17,705 nucleotides of DNA from an uncultured Spirochaetaceae bacterium. GTDB taxonomy: Bacteria; Spirochaetota; Spirochaetia; Sphaerochaetales; Sphaerochaetaceae. Location: positions 1 to 17,705 of the forward strand of contig CAMKPI010000015.1 in assembly GCA_946414625.1 (NCBI GenBank), in the 5' to 3' direction. Of this stretch, positions 7,802 to 14,100 are shown piece by piece. The notes beneath the pieces are model-generated. The model saw only the letters and a list, made by a program, of their open reading frames with translations. It was not told the origin of the DNA and made no database searches. The translations under genes and the position numbers were made by a program. Numbering within the stretch: position 1 is the first letter of the stretch; each line of letters begins with the position of its first letter.

Positions 7802-8048
7802 GGAGCGGCGCGTCACAGACGAGATGACGAATGCCGTACATGAGACCGGAGCGGCGCATCGCGGAGGCAATGCTCCACAGAGCGGGGCACCACCGCGACG
7901 GAGCGTCGCGTCACAGAGCTTCCCACCGGAAGAGCGACAATCAGCACGACCGGCTGTGCGCGCGCCGGAAGCGGCGCGTCACAGAGCCGGAGCATCGCAG
8001 AGACGCCGCATCACGGAGCCGGAGCACCACAGAGCGGCGCTTCACAAA
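7802..8048. repeat. Array of degenerate 15-16-base repeats
   Basis: On the minus strand this gene-free stretch is built from about ten degenerate units of consensus TCYGTGAYGCKCCGSC, some contiguous (8047 down to about 7965), others separated by unrelated bases. The first unit contains the TGTGA that forms the stop codon of the GerMN gene (8042-8044). A longer 31-base period is visible between 7977 and 8008. The units are too short and irregular for CRISPR, and there are no spacers of constant length. No T-run terminator is seen. From about 7762 to 7801 there is nothing I can name. Confidence 0.7.
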
Positions 8049-8623
8049 ACTTCCCCGCCGACAAGGACGACAAGGCGGTCTATCGACGGATCAAGCCTCT
8101 CCAGAGTAAGAAGAATCTGCTCCCGCGCTGGCACTGCGTATTCAGGAGACGCTTCCAAACCGGATCGAAATTCCTCGGACAAGGCGGCAAAAGCCACGCC
8201 GTTCGACACGGAAAACCCCTCCAGCCGCGTCCCGGAAGGAATCGTGTTTATTGCGCCGTCGCCCAAAACGCTCTCCGGCACATCGACAAACAGCGCCTCA
8301 AGGGCGTCATGAAAAGGACTCTCCCCAGTGAAGGAAACGTCGACATCATATGGACAAAGCGAATACGCGCCGGAATTGAGGAATTTTACGTAATAAAGCG
8401 TGGCTGGATATGTCTCCGACTCACCCGAAAAGATACCGCGGAACGCGCCGGGGAAGTCGGAAGCCTTCAAAGCCTGCTTCATCGCGGGACCGCGCGATAT
8501 GATGAGGTATGAGACAAGAACCACGTAAAACAGGAAAAAGAGAAGATGCAACAGACTCTTCCCGCGCCCCACGGCATTTCGAGACTTGTCTTCTCCGCTG
8601 TCCCCTTGATAGTCTTCAATCAC
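8042..8623 (-). CDS. Membrane-anchored GerMN-domain protein
   Basis: A 193-residue protein with a charged N-terminus, one membrane segment at about residues 23-42 and a C-terminal domain placed outside the inner membrane. Residues about 75-190 look like a GerMN domain: LYYVKFLNSG, then PFHDALEALF, then INTIPSGTRLEGFSVSNGVA and ALSEEF, in the family's order. GerM in Bacillus acts in sporulation and germination. In non-sporulating spirochaetes the domain is probably used in envelope or peptidoglycan work, but that is inference. The start codon is GTG at 8623 with no Shine-Dalgarno; an in-frame GTG 18 codons later, just before the membrane segment, is an alternative. The stop codon lies at the edge of the repeat array. 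No partner gene adjoins it. Confidence 0.75.
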   Translation of the reverse strand: MIEDYQGDSGEDKSRNAVGRGKSLLHLLFFLFYVVLVSYLIISRGPAMKQALKASDFPGAFRGIFSGESETYPATLYYVKFLNSGAYSLCPYDVDVSFTGESPFHDALEALFVDVPESVLGDGAINTIPSGTRLEGFSVSNGVAFAALSEEFRSGLEASPEYAVPAREQILLTLERLDPSIDRLVVLVGGEVL

Positions 8624-8634
8624 TAGGAAATTTT

Positions 8635-8650
8635 AAACCCGACAGGGTTT
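8635..8650 (+). terminator. Small hairpin upstream of the GerMN gene, terminator-like on the plus strand
   Basis: AAACCC (8635-8640) and GGGTTT (8645-8650) form a six-pair stem with loop GACA. A T-rich end follows on the plus strand (GGGTTTTATT). There is no plus-strand gene to end here. On the minus strand the stem lies about 11 bases before the GerMN GTG start and could instead affect its translation or terminate the gene upstream inefficiently. Confidence 0.25.
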
Positions 8651-8765
8651 TATTGCAAGGGAAAGCGCACCTCCGAACCGGGCTCCACGAGAAACACGCA
8701 CATGACGCGGAGCGCTCTTCAAAAGGACTAATTGTGATTGCTTGTCATCCCTGCGAAAGTGGAGT

Positions 8766-10118
8766 TTAACCGTTTACCACCCAGCGACCAAATCGTTTTC
8801 CACCGACTCGCTCAATTATTCCTAGTTCTTTCAGCTCAACTATTTTTCTTTGTACGGTCCGATATGATGTTTCCAGTCGTTTCTCAAGTTCTTTTTGAGT
8901 AATTGCAGGATTACTCTTAATCTCTTTTACTATTTTATTTCCCAAAACGTCATCCAAAACGCCATCCAAAACGCCATACTGGCGTTTTGGAGGGCTGGAA
9001 GAGTCAATCAAGGCACTTTTGAGGGCAGGGAAAAAGACTCTGAGGCTGTTGCCGCGCAGCTGATATGTTGGCAATTCCGCACCGAGGGTCCTGCAAGAGT
9101 CACATATTTTTTGGATTCCTCGTCCCCAGTGCTCGATATACCCGGCACGATAAAATACATTTGCAATGTCAGGATTGTATGGCATGGACTCATGCGTCTC
9201 CATAAACGTTTCAACCGTCCAACCTTCCGGGAGAATGCACTGGTTGCTTATAATGATCTGCGCGTCTTCAATGCGGATCTGTATCGGAGAACCAAACATA
9301 TAGCAGTTGTGGATCATGGCATTGAACACCGCTTCTCTGATGGCTTCTCTTGCATACGGATAGGTCTCAACTCGTCTGTCATGCTCGAATGTAATCTTTG
9401 CCTTCAAATACTTGAGATAAATGACATCAATGATTTTATCAGCTGTTGTTATCAAAGAACCTTCGAACATGTCCTGATATTGCAAATCGGCTCCTTCACC
9501 GAATTTCCCGACCTGGACAAGACTTCCGTTCTGGACAATCGCAGGATCTCTGTAGAAGAGCAATACGGCAGAGCGTTTGAGCTTTCCTTCTGACATGAGA
9601 TGAAGCTTTTGAAGCAGTTCCTCATTCGGAACATTCAATTCCTCTTCGGTCATGCGCCCCCTTCTCAATGCCTCCCTACGGAATATCTTGAAGCTTTCAT
9701 CGTCGAGATCTTCAACCTTCACATCATCAACAGTGGAATCCTCCCAGCGGAGACCTGTCTTCTTCATTATGAACTGGGTAAGAGCAATGCCTGTCAGCTG
9801 CTGTTTCGTGCTTCCGCTGCGAAAATGGAACTCACCATGATAGTTGATCGGGAACCTGCTTGGCTCGACTTTTATTTCGATATAGTCCTTGCCGTCTTTT
9901 GAGAGTTTGTTGACGTCTGGCACGATGTTCAGGGACTGTTGAATCTGGTTTGGAATATCTTCAAGAAGCTTCTTTGTGTTATCAAGACCAACAACATTGC
10001 CACAGTCATCTATGCCGATATAAAGGATACCACCTTGGGCGTTTGCAAATCCACAAATCCATCTCAGATACTCGGTGCGCCATGATTCTTTGTATTCAAC
10101 GTTCTGGTCTTCTGGCAT
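8766..10118 (-). CDS. AlbA_2/Schlafen-type ATP-binding protein with winged-helix end
   Basis: A 450-residue soluble protein, often annotated as an ATP-binding or RecG-like transcriptional regulator. Residues 1-115 are an AlbA_2 domain (VEYKESW, then ICGFANAQGGILYIGIDDCG). A linker follows, then a GHKL-type ATPase domain around 252-345 with the N-box REAVFNAMIHN (Glu262, Asn266) and GYIEHWGRGIQKI as the glycine-rich motif. Residues 383-394 are a repeated VLDG linker. The last 55 residues form a winged helix (ITQKELEKRLETSYRTVQRKI, ending GGKRFGRWVV). GGAGAAG precedes the ATG. The gene is clearly more AT-rich than its neighbours and sits just past the 3' end of a tRNA gene, hinting at horizontal gain. 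The family occurs widely, sometimes in defence islands; the target here is unknown. Confidence 0.88.
   Translation of the reverse strand: MPEDQNVEYKESWRTEYLRWICGFANAQGGILYIGIDDCGNVVGLDNTKKLLEDIPNQIQQSLNIVPDVNKLSKDGKDYIEIKVEPSRFPINYHGEFHFRSGSTKQQLTGIALTQFIMKKTGLRWEDSTVDDVKVEDLDDESFKIFRREALRRGRMTEEELNVPNEELLQKLHLMSEGKLKRSAVLLFYRDPAIVQNGSLVQVGKFGEGADLQYQDMFEGSLITTADKIIDVIYLKYLKAKITFEHDRRVETYPYAREAIREAVFNAMIHNCYMFGSPIQIRIEDAQIIISNQCILPEGWTVETFMETHESMPYNPDIANVFYRAGYIEHWGRGIQKICDSCRTLGAELPTYQLRGNSLRVFFPALKSALIDSSSPPKRQYGVLDGVLDDVLGNKIVKEIKSNPAITQKELEKRLETSYRTVQRKIVELKELGIIERVGGKRFGRWVVNG
8942..8990. repeat. Three 12-base direct repeats plus an inverted copy inside the AlbA_2 gene
   Basis: CCAAAACGYCAT occurs at 8942-8953, 8954-8965 and 8966-8977. 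GGCGTTTTGG at 8981-8990 is the exact reverse complement of the first ten bases of the third copy, giving a ten-pair hairpin with a five-base loop. The repeats are in frame and encode the VLDG/VLDD linker (residues 383-394), so copy-number change would alter linker length by four residues without a frameshift. Confidence 0.9.
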
Positions 10119-10306
10119 AACGCTTCTCCGTCTCCGACTAATTAAAACTTAATATTCAAAGGAACTTATTCAAATATTTCATTTTTCTCTTTCCAGTAGC
10201 AGTTTACCGTATCGTAGCGGCTTCTTAAGTATCACAACGAAGTCATCTTTGGAAAAAAGAAGATGGCCTAATCAAGCCAATCCCAGCAAATTCTCAACCT
10301 ATATAC
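10119..10306. other. AT-rich spacer between the tRNA terminator and the AlbA_2 gene
   Basis: No gene is supported here. The minus strand carries the GGAGAAG ribosome-binding site of the AlbA_2 gene at its left end. A TGTGATACT (near 10232-10240) resembles a weak extended -10, but no convincing -35 accompanies it. I found no direct repeat of the tRNA 3' end here. Confidence 0.4.
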
Positions 10307-10337
10307 AAAAGCAACTCCCTGCACTGCAAGGAGTTGC
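10307..10337 (-). terminator. Intrinsic terminator of the tRNA-Cys unit
   Basis: On the minus strand GCAACTCC (10337-10330) pairs with GGAGTTGC (10318-10311) to make an eight-pair stem, the loop region itself holding TTGCAGTGCA. A TTTT run (10310-10307) follows. It begins five bases past the tRNA 3' end, the expected place. Confidence 0.85.
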
Positions 10338-10341
10338 TACA

Positions 10342-10415
10342 AGGTGCCGACCGGATTTGAACCGGTGAACAACGGTTTTGCAGACCGCCCCCTTAGGCCG
10401 CTTGGGTACAGCACC
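10342..10415 (-). tRNA. tRNA-Cys (anticodon GCA)
   Basis: A 74-base tRNA without encoded CCA. The acceptor arms GGTGCTG and CGGCACC pair over seven positions with one G-U, and the discriminator is U73, the usual cysteine identity base. The anticodon stem GCGGT/ACCGT encloses the loop CTGCAAA, with GCA as anticodon. The T arm ACCGG-TTCAAAT-CCGGT is perfect. It is transcribed alone, with its own promoter about 75 bases upstream and a terminator directly after. Confidence 0.95.
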
Positions 10416-10423
10416 AAATTCCA

Positions 10424-10485
10424 AGTCCTGCAATGTAATCAGAAAAACCGCAGGAACTATGGGCACGACTCTTACAGCCGTACCC
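10424..10485 (-). other. Structured 5' leader of the tRNA-Cys transcript
   Basis: Between the promoter and the tRNA, the minus strand can form two stems. GGGTACGGCT (10485-10476) pairs with AGTCGTGCCC (10470-10461) over ten pairs including G-U, around a five-base loop GTAAG. A second, bulged stem joins AGTTCCTGC (10458-10450) with GCAGGACT (10431-10424). The first stem would begin at or within a base or two of the predicted start site. Confidence 0.55.
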
Positions 10486-10489
10486 TGCC

Positions 10490-10518
10490 ACTTTACCAAA
10501 AATCTTCCGCGTTGTAAA
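10490..10518 (-). promoter_or_regulatory. Sigma-70-like promoter of tRNA-Cys
   Basis: On the minus strand TTTACA (10518-10513, five of six matches to TTGACA) and TAAAGT (10495-10490, four of six to TATAAT) are spaced by exactly 17 bases. An A/T-rich run (AAAATTTTTTT) lies just upstream as a possible UP element. The predicted start is near 10484-10486. Confidence 0.6.
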
Positions 10519-10620
10519 GCGGTTAAAAAAATTTTCATCGATTCAGGCTGACGACTTCATTTTCCCAGAGGAGGAAAGCCTGTGTCCGCAAAAGCCGGGT
10601 TTCTTCACAGGACGAACCGC

Positions 10621-10736
10621 CACCGGAGCAGGGTTTCAGCACAAGACACAGGCGGGCGCATTCAAAGAGACAGGAGGAGGCGAGCCTGGATCCTCGCTGT
10701 GATTGGGGGCGGCGGGCAGCACCGGAGCAGGGTTTC
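10621..10736. repeat. Pair of exact 17-base direct repeats
   Basis: CACCGGAGCAGGGTTTC occurs at 10621-10637 and again at 10720-10736, 99 bases apart. A related, weaker match (AAGCCGGGTTTC) lies just upstream near 10592-10603. Confidence 0.85.
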
Positions 10737-10804
10737 CGCGGAGGAGGGGCGCGCCCCCGGTGGATGAAATGCAAGCCCCGCCGAAGTCACCGGCGGGCGC
10801 GCTG

Positions 10805-11074
10805 CGCCCGCCTAAAACCGCACCAACTAAATCCCGCGCCAACCTCAGACAGAGAAAACAAAAGAGACCTTCGCGCCCGCCAAACTGCACCGGGATTCCC
10901 ACCTCCGGCAGGCAACGCCTACTAGGTGTGCTGCCCACCCTCCAGAGGGCGGGCAGCACATCCGCGCCCGTAGGCGTGCGCCGGAGCCTCGCCCGCCGCC
11001 CGCCTGAAACCGCACCAAATAAACCCCGCGCCAAGTTCCGGCAGACGAACGAGTGAGACCTCCTCGCCTGCCTA
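10805..11074. repeat. Imperfect direct repeat of about 77 bases
   Basis: The segment 10805-10882 is repeated imperfectly at 10997-11074. Shared blocks include CGCCCGCCT, then AAACCGCACCAA, then CCCGCGCCAA, then GAGACCT, in the same order and near-equal spacing. The copies flank the long hairpin at 10915-10977, so the arrangement is repeat, hairpin, repeat. Confidence 0.7.
10915..10977. other. Long two-stage hairpin
   Basis: An outer eight-pair stem, ACGCCTAC (10915-10922) with GTAGGCGT (10970-10977), encloses a perfect ten-pair stem, TGTGCTGCCC (10927-10936) with GGGCAGCACA (10951-10960). A short CCCT/AGGG stem lies inside that. Internal loops are unequal (4 and 9 bases). No T-run follows in either direction, so it is not a standard terminator; transcript 3'-end protection, a small RNA or a DNA cruciform are alternatives. 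Confidence 0.75.
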
Positions 11075-11120
11075 TCGGCTTCTCCCCGCGACTCTCCCGG
11101 TCCCCCCAGCCCGGAAATCC

Positions 11121-14100
11121 TCAATCCAACTCGCAGGTAAGCGTTCCTCCCGTGTTGGCGTTCGCATAGAACACATTGTTCAGGATGTCCCAGAAACCGA
11201 CCTCCCCCACCTTGTGGGTGGAGCCGTCGCTGGAGATGGAGCCCGCCTCGTAGGTGCCGATCTTCTTCACAAGACGGCACGGAACAAGATGCACGGCAGA
11301 GGCGGCATCAAGATACTCCGCGCCGTATAGCCAAAGGTTAAACGAGGGGTAATTCTGAAATCCATCGTCTCCGTAGCCCGAGCCTTTTCCGATGTAGAGC
11401 CTGTGCTCATCGTCGACAACATGGGTAATGGAGGCGCTCGCAATAGAGACGCCGTCCCGCGTGATAGACTGGGCCCTGCCGGGAACGTTCCAGGTGAGTT
11501 CCAGGAACGAACCGCCGAACGGATACGACGAAAGAGCGCGCCCCGTCTCGCTCATCTCGACGGAGCCGCCGAACCCGGAAAGCCCCGCCGCGGACGAGGC
11601 CGGGTTGAACCAAAGGATATATCCCGTCTGCACTGTGGAGGGGGAGCGCTTTATTCGCCTGGAACCCACCACGCCCCACCAGCCGCCCTCGGTGCCGGTA
11701 TACCTCTCCGGCATGGAGAACTGCATCTTAAACACCGAAGACGCTATCATCGGACGATCCAAATCAATATAATTTCCACTTCCGCCGGTGACAACTCTGT
11801 TCACAGGATCGAAGTAATCCGTGGAGACGCTGCCGATGGCAGAACCGTTCCAACCGGTAGACCCGCTCCAGACTGCGTAAAGGGTTATGAGATTCTTCCC
11901 GTAGACTCCCCAGTTTTCCGAAGCGTAGCCGTCTGAGAACCAGATTCCGGTGCCGTCCGCGCGGGTGTTCCAGCCGATGAAACTGTGGCCTGGCCACAAG
12001 AAAGCGTTCTCCGGCAGGGCCGCCCCGCCCGCGTCCGTTCCGGAAAGGAACGCGCTTGCGTTCATCGAACCCGACACTGCCCCCACTCCTCCCGCGCCGT
12101 CGCCGTTGGCGTTGTATTGCACAATGACATATTTATCATGAGTAAAGAGCGCAGAGGGGTACGACGGATTCGCGTTGGCGTAGAACTTGCCGTCCACAAG
12201 GTTGAGCATTCCCAGCTCTCCACTGTGATGTTTCAAGCCGTCGAACGTGTGGGCGCCGTCCGCATCGCCTGTCAAAATCACGGGAATCAGGCTGACTTTC
12301 AGCTCCTCGGCTGCGTTCCACGCCTTGAAAGAAGAGAGCTTGAACGAATACTTCGCAGCAGCGTTGTTCCACGCGTAGTTACTGAAAATGGTGAGATGCC
12401 CGTTGTTCTTATTCTTTGGGTAGGAAGTCTGAGCCTTCTCATGCACCGAGACGGACGGCGTGGACGAGGAGCCTATCCAAGCGTCTATGTCGTGCTTCCC
12501 GTTGTCGTACTCATGAGCGCGGACATGGACAGCCGTGCCCGCGGATAGAGTGCTGAAAGCCGACCCGGTGGGCTCGTACGGAATATAATTGTTGTATATC
12601 ATTCCGTAGTTGCTGCCCTCTCCGAGACCGTTTATGTGCAGCCACCTGAGCCCCTCGGGCGGCACCATCATCCCGTATTCGATCCTCGCACCCCATTCGG
12701 CGTCGAAGACATCCTTCACGCGAATCACGGAATGAAGATCCTCCGATCCGCCGCCCTCGACGTAGTCCAGCGCCTCGTATTCCACCGCGGTGGGCAGAGC
12801 CTTCCACTGAGCAAAAAGCGTCATGTTCCGGAGGGCCTTCTTCCCCGAGAGATGCATCACGCGCTCGTCGGAATACCACTCTCCCGAGCCGTCGCTCTGG
12901 GTGTTCCAGCCGAGGAAAATATGTCCCTGCATGGAATATTTGTTTTCCAGGAGCCTCACACCCGTTCCGACATCGGCTATGAGGACAGTCTGCGCGTCCA
13001 TGGTGCCCAAGGCTCCGTTGCCGTTGTAATAGATCGTATACTGGGTGTCCGGATAGAGAAACCGGGAATCAGCGATAAAAGGATTCACGTTGCCATAGAA
13101 GATGTCGGTTTTCAGGTCCCACATCCCCGCTTCTCCCGCATAAGCGTCCCTGCCGCCGAAGACCTTTTCCGAGGCTTTTTCGTGGTAAACGCCGTTTGCG
13201 TCGATGCAGGAGGTGGAGCTTGTGAGATCCACCGTGAGCACCGCGGGGACAAGTTCGAACTTCAGTTCCCCTCCGGAATAATAATTGAAGTTGAAGCAGC
13301 GTATCGAGCCGGAATTGCCCACAGTGTCGTATTTTTTGTCGGGTCGGTATTCTTTGTGGCCGTAATGAGCCCAGTGGACTCCACTGTTGTTTTTCGAATG
13401 AGCCGAGTCGTAGCCGTATTCCGCATAGCCCGTACCCAAGTCCATGGCGCAGAACAGCCCGAACTTATAGCCCGGCATGTCCGTCTTCCTCGGAGCGGGG
13501 GTGTTTATAAGAGCAGTGCCGGTGTTGTCCTCTCCCTGGAATATGCGCAGGTACTGCCCGGTGTTATCCATGTCTATAAAATATTTCTGATCAAGGATTA
13601 TTTCCTGGCTCAGATCCAGCACAAGGCCGCTCATACGGGGGCTGAACGTGCATGCCCAGCCTGTGGACGCCCGGAAGAGGATATGAAGCATGAAGGCGCT
13701 GGAGTCGGAAATACGCGCCCCGAACACGCACAGAGCCTCGGTGCTGGTCGTGGGGCGGTTGTGCAGCGCCATCACCGTTGTGGCGCGCGCGTCTGCGTTG
13801 ATATCCGCGTCCGAGAGGATATACGCCTCGTGATAGTTCTCGATCCACTCCACCTGGCTGAAGAGGTTGTACGAGACAAGACTGGACCAGACGGCATACA
13901 AATCACAGTTCGTTGTTGCGCTGTATACAAGCCTGTCGCTGGTCTCTTTCTCTCCGTGAGCGGTCTTCGCCCACCCCATGAATTCACGGTTAGCCGTGGT
14001 AAAAAGGTTTCTGTGAAGCTGTTCGGACACTCCTTTGATAACACGCTGCACGCGAACCTCGGAGTCTGAATCGGTTGTATTCCTGTGCAGCCTTATCTCA

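Larger units (their letters stand above)
10541..11120. other. GC-rich gene-free region with repeats and hairpins
   Basis: These 580 bases separate the surface-protein gene from the tRNA-Cys unit. Open frames exist on both strands, but their products are Arg/Pro/Gly-rich, carry translated repeats and show no ribosome-binding site or family motif, so I leave them out. The region contains the repeats and hairpin listed separately. A further eight-pair stem, GGCGGGCG/CGCCCGCC, lies around 10792-10812. No clear T-run terminator for the large lipoprotein gene was found. Confidence 0.6.

Noticed and set aside
7824..8312. A 162-codon plus-strand open frame through the repeat array
   Set aside because: The product is translated degenerate repeats plus the antisense of the GerMN gene.
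10455..10500. A second tRNA (tRNA-Tyr-like GTA loop) next to tRNA-Cys
   Set aside because: The stem can be drawn, but position 33 is not U. No T arm or matching acceptor exists, so I treat it as a leader hairpin.
10915..10977. An integron attC site, since some treponemes carry integrons
   Set aside because: The hairpin arms lack the GTTRRRY/RYYYAAC core sites and no integrase is present.
10636..11280. A 214-codon minus-strand open frame across the GC-rich region
   Set aside because: It overlaps the end of the lipoprotein gene in another frame and translates repeats and hairpins. It has no family match that I recognise.
12636..14069. A 477-codon open frame on the plus strand
   Set aside because: It lies wholly antisense to the giant lipoprotein, whose modules are clearly coding. 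Its product has no family motif, and such shadows are expected opposite GC-biased codons.
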